64,000 bases of DNA from positions 1-64,000 of the forward strand of contig JBBAAO010000002.1 of NCBI GenBank assembly GCA_041658205.1, read 5' to 3'. Source of the DNA: Bacteroidota bacterium. GTDB taxonomy: Bacteria > Bacteroidota > Ignavibacteria > UBA10030 > UBA8401. Position numbers and translations under genes: made by a program. This document shows, in pieces, positions 45,801-55,439 of the stretch. Position 1 is the stretch's first letter; each line of letters begins with the position of its first letter. The notes under the pieces are model-generated. The model was not told where the DNA came from. It did no database searches and worked only from the letters and a program-made list of their open reading frames with translations.

Positions 45801-45953
45801 ATGAAACGTACATTTCAACCACATAAACGTAAACGCAGAAATACACATGGTTTTCGCGAACGTATGGCGACCAAAAATGGTCGTAAAGTATTATCAAGCC
45901 GCCGTGCAAAAGGGCGACATAAATTGACCGTAAGCGACGAACCGCGTTCATAA
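45801..45953 (+). CDS. rpmH: Ribosomal protein bL34
   Basis: 50 residues, Arg/Lys-rich: MKRTFQPHKRKRRNTHGFRE then MATKNGRKVLSSRRAKGRHK. A good TGGAG sits seven bases before the ATG. Length and order rpmH-rnpA-yidD-yidC are the classic arrangement. Structural component of the large ribosomal subunit. Confidence 0.96.
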   Translation: MKRTFQPHKRKRRNTHGFRERMATKNGRKVLSSRRAKGRHKLTVSDEPRS

Positions 45954-46012
45954 CGCGGCGTTGCTTCCGTTTGTGCTTCTCTCCTCACTCAATACAGGAA
46001 GCGGCGGTGTGA

Positions 46013-46399
46013 GTGCGACAGACTCTTCCCAAATCAAACATCCTCCGCGGATACCAATCGTTCACCAACGTCATCACCAGCGGGGTTTCATTTCAAGGAA
46101 CAATGCTTACGGGATTTCTTTTGACCGACACGAACGATAAGAATATTGCGATAGGGTTTTCCGTGCCCAAAAAGAGAGTTCCGCTTGCCGTTGACCGCAA
46201 CCGAATACGACGGTTGATGCGTGAGTGCGTTCGAGAACATTCCGGTGAACTGTTTACCACATTCCGGGAAAAGAATGTCGGCGCAAAGATCGTCTTGATG
46301 TTTAAAGGAGAGAAGAATAAGCAGATTGACCGTCTGGCACTTCGCGATGTTGTGCCGGCGTGGCTTGTTATACAGCAGCAAATTTTGAAAGCGTTATGA
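46013..46399 (+). CDS. rnpA: Ribonuclease P protein component
   Basis: 128 residues from a GTG at 46013 with AGGAAG ahead. The RNR motif is clear: AVDRNRIRRLMRECVRE. It binds the RNase P RNA and helps 5' tRNA maturation. Overlaps yidD by four bases (46396-46399). Confidence 0.93.
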   Translation: MRQTLPKSNILRGYQSFTNVITSGVSFQGTMLTGFLLTDTNDKNIAIGFSVPKKRVPLAVDRNRIRRLMRECVREHSGELFTTFREKNVGAKIVLMFKGEKNKQIDRLALRDVVPAWLVIQQQILKAL

Positions 46400-46635
46400 A
46401 ATTTCTTTTTATCTTTTTGATCCGCACATATCAGACGGTAATCTCACCGTTTCTGCCGGCCAACTCATGCAGATTTTTTCCAACCTGTTCCACCTACACA
46501 CTTGAAAGTATTCAACAACACGGAGCGTTCAAAGGATCGCTGCTTGGCATGAAACGGATCTGCAAATGTCATCCGTTTCACGAAGGGGGATATGATCCCG
46601 TTCCGGAAAAATTTTCATTGACGAAACAACAATAA
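46396..46635 (+). CDS. yidD: Membrane protein insertion efficiency factor YidD
   Basis: 79 residues. Family pattern: ISPFLPANSCRFFPTCSTYT and RICKCHPFHEGGYDPVP with conserved Cys residues. The ATG at 46396 overlaps the rnpA stop, so translation is coupled. Assists YidC-dependent insertion. Confidence 0.93.
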   Translation: MKFLFIFLIRTYQTVISPFLPANSCRFFPTCSTYTLESIQQHGAFKGSLLGMKRICKCHPFHEGGYDPVPEKFSLTKQQ

Positions 46636-46639
46636 CACT

Positions 46640-48448
46640 ATGGGAAGACAAGAGACACTCGGATTTGTTCTGATCGCCGCAATACTGATGGCGTGGATGT
46701 ACTTCACGTCGCCGCAGCGACAACCACAACAACAAGCAGCGCAGTCAACAAAACAATCGGCAAAAGATACTACTGCACAAAAGCCAGTAAAAAATATTTC
46801 GCCGGATCAATACCAATCCGTTGCACCGGCAGTGAAACCGGCTCAACAGATCAGCGATACACTAGGAAAATATTTTAGTGGAACTGAGATTGGCAAGGAA
46901 CAAACGTTTACTATTGAAACAGAGAACTACGTTGCCGAACTGTCGACACGGGGGGGTACAATAAAACAGTGGACGCTGAAAAAACATAAAACGTGGGACA
47001 ATCATCCGGTGCAGTTGGTAAACGACTCCAAAGGTGATTTCAATATCTTGTTCACAACGACAGACGGAAGAATGATTAACACAAAAAATCATTTCTTCTC
47101 TGCACAGATTCCAATTGGCGGAAAAGTTGTTCTCTCCGGCGACGAACAGTACGTTATGCAATTTGTTCTTAAAGGGAGCGAAGGACGATTAGTAAAAAAA
47201 CTTACCTTCAAAAATCAAGCGTACGATTTTGATGCCGATATTTCGTTTGAAGGAATGCAAAATGTTATTGCGAACTACGAATATCAAATCCTCTGGGAAA
47301 ACGGCATCAAATACACCGAATTTAATAGTGTTGATGAATCAAATTTAGCTGCCGCGTATACGTATGGGGGAGGCGAACTGAAAGAAGTAAACGCCTCATC
47401 TTCCGGAGATAATCCGAAAGAAGATCCTTCCGGGCAAACCGAATGGGTGGCGCTGCGCAATAAATATTTTGCCGTTGCCATACTGTCACAGGATAAAAAA
47501 GCAACCGGTTCGTATTTAGAAGGAACACATCTTTCCGCAATAGATGCCGGTGTGGTGGAGAAATATTCCATTGCATTGAAATATCCGTTTAAGAATACCA
47601 CAAACGAAACGGCAAAAATATCAACCTATATCGGTCCGCTCGAATTTTCCACTATCAAAGGATATGATCGTGGACTTGATCAAATCATGTCCCTTGGGTG
47701 GAAATGGATTCGTCCGATTACAGAATATATTTTCATTCCGTTGTTCCGGCTGCTTCACTCCATTATCTCAAACTATGGACTGGTCATTATCATTTTCTCC
47801 ATCCTTATTAAATTGGCATTGCAGCCGTTGACGAAATCCAGCATGAATTCCATGCGCAAGATGCAGAAGCTTCAGCCGTTGATGCAGGAGATTCGTGAAA
47901 AGTATAAAAGCGATGCGCAGCAGATGAATATTCAGATCATGAAACTGTATAAAGACTATGGTGTGAATCCGGCGGGAGGATGTTTGCCGTTGCTGCTTCA
48001 ATTGCCGATTTTGTATGCGCTCTACTCTCTCTTTACTGCTTCGATTGAATTACGACAAGAACCATTTATACTGTGGATTACCGATCTCTCGATACCCGAT
48101 GTTTTAATATCGCTTCCGTTTACCATTCCGCTGCTTGGCAATTTCATCAGCGGTTTAACACTGGCGATGGGTATAACGATGTTTGTGCAGCAGAAACAAA
48201 CAGTGACCGATCCGACACAAAAGGCAATGGTTTGGATGATGCCGATTATGATGACGGTGATGTTCAATCATTTTCCTTCGGGGTTGAACTTATATTATTT
48301 TGTCTTCAATCTTCTCTCCATCAGTCAGCAATGGTATTTTAACCAGCGCCATAAAGATGAACCGCTGCAAAAGATTCCTGAAAACAAACGCAAGGCAGGA
48401 TTTATGGAGCGGATGCAGCAGAAGTTACCCAAAGGATCAAAGAAATAA
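46640..48448 (+). CDS. yidC: Membrane protein insertase YidC
   Basis: 602 residues. N-terminal membrane helix (LGFVLIAAILMAWMYF), a large periplasmic domain (~70-340), and the conserved C-terminal five-helix core: ALQPLTKSSMNSMRKMQKLQ, GVNPAGGCLPLLLQLPILYALYSLF and FPSGLNLYYFVFNLLSISQQ. Inserts and folds inner-membrane proteins with or without SecYEG. The C-terminus is basic (KLPKGSKK). Followed by a hairpin terminator at 48470. Confidence 0.96.
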   Translation: MGRQETLGFVLIAAILMAWMYFTSPQRQPQQQAAQSTKQSAKDTTAQKPVKNISPDQYQSVAPAVKPAQQISDTLGKYFSGTEIGKEQTFTIETENYVAELSTRGGTIKQWTLKKHKTWDNHPVQLVNDSKGDFNILFTTTDGRMINTKNHFFSAQIPIGGKVVLSGDEQYVMQFVLKGSEGRLVKKLTFKNQAYDFDADISFEGMQNVIANYEYQILWENGIKYTEFNSVDESNLAAAYTYGGGELKEVNASSSGDNPKEDPSGQTEWVALRNKYFAVAILSQDKKATGSYLEGTHLSAIDAGVVEKYSIALKYPFKNTTNETAKISTYIGPLEFSTIKGYDRGLDQIMSLGWKWIRPITEYIFIPLFRLLHSIISNYGLVIIIFSILIKLALQPLTKSSMNSMRKMQKLQPLMQEIREKYKSDAQQMNIQIMKLYKDYGVNPAGGCLPLLLQLPILYALYSLFTASIELRQEPFILWITDLSIPDVLISLPFTIPLLGNFISGLTLAMGITMFVQQKQTVTDPTQKAMVWMMPIMMTVMFNHFPSGLNLYYFVFNLLSISQQWYFNQRHKDEPLQKIPENKRKAGFMERMQQKLPKGSKK

Positions 48449-48469
48449 AACGTACTATTTTGGCGAAAT

Positions 48470-48502
48470 AAAAATCCCCGGGAATTACTCCTGGGGATTT
48501 TT
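48470..48502. terminator. Bidirectional rho-independent terminator
   Basis: AAAAATCCCC (48470-48479) and GGGGATTTTT (48493-48502), with an extra GGAAT-type inner match; flanked by A and T runs. It ends yidC (+) and, on the other strand, the converging sensor kinase gene, whose stop codon (48485-48487) lies inside the loop. Confidence 0.85.
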
Positions 48503-51500
48503 GATTTCCAAAGGTAGCTGGATATAAAAAGTACTTCCGCGCCCGAGCGCGCTTTCCGCCCACACTTTCCCTCCGTGCAGTTCTACAATAAGTTTTACAA
48601 TCGAAAGCCCAAGACCATTTGAAGATTCGTTGCCGGTCGGTCTCGGTGCGAGTTTTTGAAATTTTCCAAAAAGCTTTTTTTGATCCTCTTCGCTTAATCC
48701 CGCGCCGGTATCTTTGACCGATACTCGCGCATAGTTTTCTACCCGCTCAACACGGATTTCAATAGGTGCGCCAAAAGGAGAATACTTAATTGCATTGCTG
48801 AAAAGATTCTCGATAGACTGATACAACCGTTCCGAATCGCCAACAATCATGCTCTTTTCGCTGTCACATACAGTCAACGCCACCGTTTGTTGTTTCTTTT
48901 CCGCCAGACGTTTATTTGTTGATACAACAAATCCGGTAAGCTCCGAAAGACTCAAAGGGATCTTGTGAAGATTTATTTTTCCCTGCTCCATTGCTTCGAC
49001 GTTCAAAAAGTCTGTAATAAGATCCACCATCTGTTCTGCTGATCCAGAGATTGCTTTTGCAGAATCTCTTACCGTACTCTGATCGAAATCGTCTTCCTGT
49101 AAAAAATGCGACATACCGACAATTGTTGTAAGTGGATTTTTTAGATCGTGTGCAACTATGTTGACCAGATCACTCTTAAATTGATTTGCCTGTTCCGCAC
49201 GTTCCTTTTCGACTTGCAAATTTTGTGTTCTCTCCGCTACAAGCTGTTTCAATTCTATTTCTCGTTCTTTCAATACATTAATGCGAACGCGATATGCGGA
49301 AAAAATTAGACCGGTAAGCAGTAACATCGTGGAAACACCAAACCAAGCAGTTTCGTAGAAGTGCGGCATTTGTATGACAGTAATAGCGGCGCCATTATTA
49401 TTCCAAACTCCGTCGTTGTTTGAACCAATCACCCTGAAGCGATAATTTCCGGGAGCAATATTTGTGTAGGAAACCGTTCGACTGTTTCCGCCGTCTATCC
49501 AATCTTGATCATATCCATCCAGCATGTATTTGAAGCGCACGAGCTCGGGCGCCAGAAGGCTTAACGCGGTGAAGTTGATTGTCACACGATTTGAACCAGC
49601 GCTTAATTCGGCGGTCTCGTTATTGATTTGGACCGGTTTTCCATCAACAGAAATTCCTTCAATATACACCGGGGGAACAATTGTGTTTGTTGGTAATTTT
49701 TGTGGCGAAATAATGGTGACCCCCTTCATCGTGGGGAACCATATTGTTCCGTTTCTCATTTTCCAACCAGCCGGCTGGTTACCGCCATTACATTCACTGC
49801 TTCCCATACCATCGATAATTCCAAACAACGTAAAATCAGTCCGAGTTTTTTCACCGCGCGCAATGGCATTTAAATCTTCTCTCCGCACTCGAAAAATTCC
49901 TTTGTTACAAGTCAGCCATAAAAATCCGAGATCATCTTCTTGAATTTCATGCACGGCAACAGCATCATATCCTTCTTTTTCGGAATATTGTTTGAATGAA
50001 TTGTGATGATATCGTCGCAGGCCACCGCGGTCAGTGCCGATCCAAACAACGCTATCCTTATCAATATAGATGTCGCGGATCTCTTCTTGTGATAGCTCAC
50101 TATTAAACGGAAAGGCTTTCCATTCGTTTCTTTGCTTCGGTGATGTCAAGATGGAAATACCAGCATTGGTTCCCAACCAAATACTGCCGTCGGGATGTTC
50201 TGTAACAGTGCGAACTGTATTGTTCGACAATCCCGTAGAAACTGTATAATGCTTCAACGTATTATGATTGAGCGCAAAAGCACCACCTTCAAGCGTTCCA
50301 AACCAAAGAGTTTTATCGCTGGTTTGCGTTATCACTAAAATTGTTTTAGCAGTAATTGTGGTATATCGCTTGAACGAATGCGGAGGGGAAGAAGGAGAAA
50401 AATACACACCATCAGCAGTGCCAACCCACACCTTTCCTTTCCCATCATCAACAACGGTACGAACAATATTGCTTAACGGTGTTGAGCCGACAGTATATGA
50501 TTTTGCCGTTCCGTTTTCCCAAACTGTTACACCTCCTCCATTCGTACCGATCCATTGAACACCGCGGTTATCTTCATAGACTGTCCATAAGAAATTATTT
50601 CCAATACCCTCTTTTTTTGTCAATGCTGTAAATCGCGAATCACGCAAACGATTCAATCCGCCACCACCGGTGCCAATCCAAAGAGAGCCTTCACGGTCCT
50701 GGCATAGTGCCCAAACAACATCGGTTGTCAATCCATCGGTGCTGGAGAGCGTTTCAAAACGGCCATTCAAATATCGCGAAAGACCGCCGCCGCTGCTCCC
50801 GATCCACACGCTTCCGTTTCGATCTTCAAACAAGATCCGAATGACATTGCTCGGCAATCCGTCGTTTGTCGTGAAGGTGGAAAAAGCGCCGTTTCGATAT
50901 CGGGTAATGCCGCCTCCACCCGTTCCAATCCATATATTTCCAAACCTATCCTCAATGATTGAGCGGACAATATTGTGTTTAAGATAACCCGACGTGGTAT
51001 CGATTTGTTCAACGAATGACGAAGTCTTTCTTCGGGCTCCCCTGTCCGTTCCCACCCAGATTTCTCCGCCGCTTGTTTCTATCATTGACCAGACCGCAAT
51101 TCCCGCAACATCATACTCCATCGATCGGTTTTGAAATTTTATTCCGTTGTAGGAAAAAATCCCGGATTGAGAACCAAATAATATTGTTCCATCCCGCAGC
51201 TCACGTATAGCGGTAATAGTTTTTATTTGAAAGGATGAATCAAGGATGCTTTTTGTGAATACTCCATTGGAATAAAAAAATAATCCTCCTATAGTACCAA
51301 TCCACATCCGTCCCTGCGAATCCTGAAATAAACTTCGCGGTTGCGCATTGCCGAGAGACTGTTTATAACTCTTAAAGGTGGTTCCGTCAAATCGATATAA
51401 CTCGGAATAGGTTGCCAGCCAAAGATATCCATCGGCAGATTGTGAGAGGGCAATAATAGAATTGTGCTTTAATCCCTGTTCTTCCTGCCAGGATTCTAGC

Positions 51501-51595
51501 TTGTATTGCGTAACACGTTTCGCCGTGGAAAGCCCTAGCGGCTGCTGGGCAACAACAGAACTGGTGATAATGAGAATGGCAATTACAACGAACAC
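48485..51595 (-). CDS. Two-component sensor histidine kinase with beta-propeller (Reg_prop / Y_Y_Y)
   Basis: 1036 residues from a GTG with a G-rich SD ahead. Signal peptide at 1-17; about a dozen Reg_prop repeats (~25-600) of the type WIGTxGGGLxRY forming two propellers; a Y_Y_Y domain (~690-755, YMLDGYDQDWIDGGNSRTVSY); a membrane helix (~765-785); HisKA with VNIVAHDLKNPLT; HATPase with NLFSNAIKYSPFG, DTGAGL and GLGLSIVKLIVELHGG. Its architecture is that of Bacteroidota hybrid two-component regulators that sense carbohydrates, but it has no receiver or DNA-binding domain. The partner is not encoded nearby. Ends inside the shared terminator. Confidence 0.9.
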   Translation of the reverse strand: MFVVIAILIITSSVVAQQPLGLSTAKRVTQYKLESWQEEQGLKHNSIIALSQSADGYLWLATYSELYRFDGTTFKSYKQSLGNAQPRSLFQDSQGRMWIGTIGGLFFYSNGVFTKSILDSSFQIKTITAIRELRDGTILFGSQSGIFSYNGIKFQNRSMEYDVAGIAVWSMIETSGGEIWVGTDRGARRKTSSFVEQIDTTSGYLKHNIVRSIIEDRFGNIWIGTGGGGITRYRNGAFSTFTTNDGLPSNVIRILFEDRNGSVWIGSSGGGLSRYLNGRFETLSSTDGLTTDVVWALCQDREGSLWIGTGGGGLNRLRDSRFTALTKKEGIGNNFLWTVYEDNRGVQWIGTNGGGVTVWENGTAKSYTVGSTPLSNIVRTVVDDGKGKVWVGTADGVYFSPSSPPHSFKRYTTITAKTILVITQTSDKTLWFGTLEGGAFALNHNTLKHYTVSTGLSNNTVRTVTEHPDGSIWLGTNAGISILTSPKQRNEWKAFPFNSELSQEEIRDIYIDKDSVVWIGTDRGGLRRYHHNSFKQYSEKEGYDAVAVHEIQEDDLGFLWLTCNKGIFRVRREDLNAIARGEKTRTDFTLFGIIDGMGSSECNGGNQPAGWKMRNGTIWFPTMKGVTIISPQKLPTNTIVPPVYIEGISVDGKPVQINNETAELSAGSNRVTINFTALSLLAPELVRFKYMLDGYDQDWIDGGNSRTVSYTNIAPGNYRFRVIGSNNDGVWNNNGAAITVIQMPHFYETAWFGVSTMLLLTGLIFSAYRVRINVLKEREIELKQLVAERTQNLQVEKERAEQANQFKSDLVNIVAHDLKNPLTTIVGMSHFLQEDDFDQSTVRDSAKAISGSAEQMVDLITDFLNVEAMEQGKINLHKIPLSLSELTGFVVSTNKRLAEKKQQTVALTVCDSEKSMIVGDSERLYQSIENLFSNAIKYSPFGAPIEIRVERVENYARVSVKDTGAGLSEEDQKKLFGKFQKLAPRPTGNESSNGLGLSIVKLIVELHGGKVWAESALGRGSTFYIQLPLEIKNPQE

Positions 51596-51673
51596 CGATT
51601 TCCCCCCGATGTATGAAATTAACCCGCTATGATAGAAAATATGGAACAGAAAAACAATGCGCGGCGGTACAAA

Positions 51674-52705
51674 CTATTTTATAAGATGCATTTTTCGTGT
51701 TGTACTGCTCCCGTTGCTGTGCAGACGGTAAAAATACATTCCAGTAGAAAGGTCCGAACCATCAAAACGAACGTCGTATGTTCCCGAAGACAAACGCTCG
51801 CTCACCAATGTCGCAACCTCATTACCGAGGAGACTATAGATACGTAATGAAGTTTCTCCTTCCGTTGCCAGAGAAAACCGAATATTGGTAGAGGGGTTAA
51901 ATGGGTTTGGATAGTTTTGATCCAACAAGAACAAATTCGGAACATTGTTGACACGCGACACCAACGTTGGCAAAAAAAAGGTAAGGGACTTCATTTCAGA
52001 TTGATACACCGTCTTGCTTGAATTACTTTGAATAAAAACAACGGCATACATTTTTTCATCAACCCAGCCCGGATAAAGTGTAACTCTTTTGACAATTTTT
52101 TTTGACTCCCCTTTTGCGATAGAAAACGATTCTCCAGAAGAACCAGTCAACATTTTTCTCATGGCATAGACCTGCGGCGTAACACCGTTTTTCCCAATAT
52201 ACGTTCCAACGCTTTCTGTGAGAATGATGTGAATACGCAGATCGTTTTCCGACACATCGCCAGTTTGTTTAACCTGTGCTTCAATCGTAAAACTCTTTTT
52301 TTCATATGTTCCCGCGATGGTAATTTCGAATGGGCTCGATGTTTGATATCGCGACAAAATAGATTGTTGCCATGTTTTTACGTTGTTGCCAACAAAAGAT
52401 CCATCCATAAACAACAAAGGAGCAGTAGCAAACGGACCGTAGTAATTATTTCGCGCCTCAGAATCCGTCCGATTTTCATAATAGATGGAATCCTCGACTC
52501 CCGGCTGAGCAATATGATAAAAGACGTATGCAGTCTTTACAGCAAGCGGATTTGAGATATTGTATTGACGGAAAAGTTCGTATGCTGCCACGCAGGAATA
52601 ACAATGCGCATTAGTAAACATCTCCAACAACACCTTCCTGTCGCCCGAAAAAAGCGTTGTTGCAACAACAACGAAAAGGATGATTTGTCGTCTAATGAAG
52701 ATCAT
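51674..52705 (-). CDS. Omp28-like secreted thioredoxin-fold protein with T9SS tail (copy 2)
   Basis: 343 residues. Signal peptide; a thioredoxin-like beginning (KVLLEMFTNAHCYSCVAAYE) with a CxxC pair (CYSC); a beta-rich middle with GVTPQVYAMRKMLTGSSGE; and a C-terminal secretion tail (YPNPFNPSTNIRFSLATEG ... STTRKMHLIK). Related to Omp28-family proteins of Bacteroidota. It is the last gene of the four-gene redox-like operon and a paralogue of its upstream neighbour (gap one base). The CxxC pair suggests a thiol-based role; no activity is known. Confidence 0.82.
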   Translation of the reverse strand: MIFIRRQIILFVVVATTLFSGDRKVLLEMFTNAHCYSCVAAYELFRQYNISNPLAVKTAYVFYHIAQPGVEDSIYYENRTDSEARNNYYGPFATAPLLFMDGSFVGNNVKTWQQSILSRYQTSSPFEITIAGTYEKKSFTIEAQVKQTGDVSENDLRIHIILTESVGTYIGKNGVTPQVYAMRKMLTGSSGESFSIAKGESKKIVKRVTLYPGWVDEKMYAVVFIQSNSSKTVYQSEMKSLTFFLPTLVSRVNNVPNLFLLDQNYPNPFNPSTNIRFSLATEGETSLRIYSLLGNEVATLVSERLSSGTYDVRFDGSDLSTGMYFYRLHSNGSSTTRKMHLIK

Positions 52706-52706
52706 A

Positions 52707-53726
52707 TTATTGTAATACCGTCATTTTTCGGACGAAGGCTTTTCCTCCGGACTCTAATCTATAAAAATAAACTCCAGACGACAAATAAAACTCTGCCGCA
52801 TTGAACGGAAATGTATACTGACCCGAACCGAGCGTTTGATTGACAAGGATTGCCACCTCATTGCCGAGCAGGTCAAAAACTTTCAACGATACGCGCACCG
52901 TCCGCGGAAGAGAAAAGGTAATGGAGGTAGACGGATTGAACGGATTCGGATAATTTTGTTGTAGAGCCACATCCAGCGGTGTTAATGGCTCGTTCTGTTC
53001 AACATCGGTTAAAGTTGAATATGAAATATACTCAGATTGATATACTTCTTTTGTTGAAACACTCTGGACGAAGACCACCACGCCGACATTATTTATCGAT
53101 GTAATATTAGTTAGTGTTGCAGATCGACTTACCAGTTTTGAAAGACCCTCATCCATTATAAGCGGATCACCAGCAATCGGAGTAATCATTTTGCGCATAA
53201 CAAAATTTTGCGGCGATACACCGTTGCGTCCCACATACGTTACATTTTCAACGACAACCATATGGATTACAAGATCGTTTTGTACAATATTTTCTGTTTG
53301 TGAAACCGAAGCTGTCACCGAGATTGTTTGTCCGCTCTTTGTTCCAGTCAGATCTATGTTCAGAGGAGTGCTTACCGCCAACCTCGACTCAAGATTTATT
53401 GAAAATGAGGAGTACGTTCTACCTTGATTAACCCCGTCAAAAAATGTATTTGGTGTAGATGACGGTCCGTTATAATACGTATTTCGTGCATTTGGTTCGG
53501 TTGTGTTTGCAATCGAAAGTTGATCGTCACTGTACGGAAAGGTAGTGTGATAAAATATATATCGCACACGGTTCGCATTCGCGCTGGTGGATCTAAAGGA
53601 GTTGATCGCTGCATGTGCACCCGGGCACACAGTGCAGTGAGAGTTAGTGAACATTTCCACAAGCACTCGCCTCTCACCGGAGTACAGCAAAGAAACAAAT
53701 GTCAACATCAAGAATAAATTTTTCAT
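52707..53726 (-). CDS. Omp28-like secreted thioredoxin-fold protein with T9SS tail (copy 1)
   Basis: 339 residues, built like its downstream neighbour: signal peptide, then RVLVEMFTNSHCTVCPGAHA with CTVC, a beta-rich central part with GVSPQNFVMRKM, and the tail QQNYPNPFNPSTSITFSLP ... VRKMTVLQ. The two copies share order and key residues but have diverged widely. Transcribed after the DUF6029 gene with a 12-base gap. Probably surface-attached or secreted thiol proteins. Confidence 0.82.
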   Translation of the reverse strand: MKNLFLMLTFVSLLYSGERRVLVEMFTNSHCTVCPGAHAAINSFRSTSANANRVRYIFYHTTFPYSDDQLSIANTTEPNARNTYYNGPSSTPNTFFDGVNQGRTYSSFSINLESRLAVSTPLNIDLTGTKSGQTISVTASVSQTENIVQNDLVIHMVVVENVTYVGRNGVSPQNFVMRKMITPIAGDPLIMDEGLSKLVSRSATLTNITSINNVGVVVFVQSVSTKEVYQSEYISYSTLTDVEQNEPLTPLDVALQQNYPNPFNPSTSITFSLPRTVRVSLKVFDLLGNEVAILVNQTLGSGQYTFPFNAAEFYLSSGVYFYRLESGGKAFVRKMTVLQ

Positions 53727-53738
53727 AGAATCGATTTT

Positions 53739-55439
53739 TTATATTTGACTTCTCAATGAAAACCGCACGCCTTCAAACGGTAATTGATATTGGCAGACAC
53801 CGTTTGAGCAAATTTGTCCTCCTCGTTCTTTTCCATACGATATTGTTGCAGTATGAGATTGTCCGAAGGTATAACCAAATTCTCCCATTAGCCAATCGCG
53901 TCTTCCCGAAGGATCCGCTTTATCAGTTGTATGTTCATATCGAACGGTTACCGAAAGATTGGGTGATCGTGTAAAAATACAGGTCAGCAGTTGAGTATAA
54001 TACTGCTCATTGCTAGTGTTATAACTGTCGTAGGCAAATTCATGTTCCGTTTGTATGGTTATTGAATATTCTTGTGATAACGAATATTGTAATTGTATTG
54101 GAATAATTGTTGCCTGTTTTGTATGGCTAAATTGAGCGCCGGTAAAATCGTTGTAGAGAACATTTGCACGCCTTGCCAATCCCACGCGGATTGCCGAAGT
54201 CTCTTCAAAGTAATGCTCAAGTTCTGCAAATAGTTCCCAGTACGGTGAAAGCCTTCTCTCAAACGATGGAAGAAAACTATGTTCCCGCGTTCGCTCAATG
54301 AACGAGAATGCTTCAGAGTTATAATCATAATAATGATGCCGGCTGGCCACACTCCCATTAATATTTAGCATGGTCGAAGAATGTAAAGAAAACAATCCCT
54401 CAATTTGAATTCCGACTTCATCATTAAAATCAATCTGATGTAACGCACGAGTCAGCAATGTATAATTATGTTCCTTTTGAACAATTGGTCCATTTTGAAA
54501 TGGCAGCATTCGCGTTGCTCGTTCGCTTGCCCCACGGTCAAACGGATCCCGAATATCATAACGGTAATTTTTATAGTCGATACTAATGCCATATCCTTTT
54601 CCCGCAATGGATAACGATGCATAAAATCCATCCCCTTTTCGAGAGATGGTATCGGTCAATACGTTTGTCCATTTGTGGGCATAACCGACGAATCCGCTGA
54701 ATTGATTGAACCGAAAGGAAGAATAAAGTTCGGGAATTTCCGCTTTGATCGTTTTATAACCGACAAACTGTGGAATAGTACCGTTTGCTTCCACAAAACT
54801 CGTTCCCAGGGTAATTTCCTTTATCGGTTGTATTTCAACATTGGCTGCGCGAACGCTATATTTTTCGTGGCGCGCAATGGTAACAGAATCTCGGAAATCA
54901 ATTGTTCCTCCCGCAATGGTTGCATTGAGAAACGAAGAGCGATAATTTGTTTTCACGCCATCCATCCAGGAATCGTACGCAAGTCCCCGGTTCTCAAACA
55001 AGTTGAAGGCAAGCCCTCGACCGAATAACTCATTAAAATTTCCGGCGCGAAGTGAAAAATGTTCATCGCGGAATTCCACAAATCGTCGTTTTAATCCCTG
55101 AAATGAATCTCCGACTTCTGGCGGAGCATCGGCAAGGAGTCGAAACCCGACAACGATCCTCGATTGAAAATTCAATCGCACATCTGTTACATTTTCAAGG
55201 TAAGAGCTTTTGTGTGACAGTCCTCCGAACCCTCGTTCACCATTCCCATATCGAAGAATATTTGAAACCGACGGTGTTACCGTTTGTGAAAATGTAAGAG
55301 AAGAAATACAAGAGAAGAGAAATGCTGTTACCCCAAATACATTCCAACAACCGGAAAGGTGAAAAAATGAAACGGATTTCTCAATAGTTATTAACTCATG
55401 CCGTCGACGGAAAGAGCAAAAGGAATTTTTATTCCTCAT
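53739..55439 (-). CDS. DUF6029-like outer-membrane protein
   Basis: 566 residues. After an unusually long N-terminal stretch a signal peptide ends near residue 52 (FLFSCISSLTFSQ). The rest shows alternating strands with aromatic girdles (GYGISIDYKNYRYDIRDPF) and ends in GGQICSNGVCQYQLPFEGVRF, the CxxxxC-like segment found at the end of DUF6029 proteins. Probably a large outer-membrane barrel. Overlaps the thioredoxin-like gene upstream by 11 bases (55429-55439). An ATG nearer the signal peptide is possible, so the start is uncertain. Confidence 0.72.
   Translation of the reverse strand: MRNKNSFCSFRRRHELITIEKSVSFFHLSGCWNVFGVTAFLFSCISSLTFSQTVTPSVSNILRYGNGERGFGGLSHKSSYLENVTDVRLNFQSRIVVGFRLLADAPPEVGDSFQGLKRRFVEFRDEHFSLRAGNFNELFGRGLAFNLFENRGLAYDSWMDGVKTNYRSSFLNATIAGGTIDFRDSVTIARHEKYSVRAANVEIQPIKEITLGTSFVEANGTIPQFVGYKTIKAEIPELYSSFRFNQFSGFVGYAHKWTNVLTDTISRKGDGFYASLSIAGKGYGISIDYKNYRYDIRDPFDRGASERATRMLPFQNGPIVQKEHNYTLLTRALHQIDFNDEVGIQIEGLFSLHSSTMLNINGSVASRHHYYDYNSEAFSFIERTREHSFLPSFERRLSPYWELFAELEHYFEETSAIRVGLARRANVLYNDFTGAQFSHTKQATIIPIQLQYSLSQEYSITIQTEHEFAYDSYNTSNEQYYTQLLTCIFTRSPNLSVTVRYEHTTDKADPSGRRDWLMGEFGYTFGQSHTATISYGKERGGQICSNGVCQYQLPFEGVRFSLRSQI

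Noticed and set aside
50670..50987. Proline-rich open frame antisense to the propeller kinase
   Set aside because: Periodic antisense product of the WIGTGGGG repeats.
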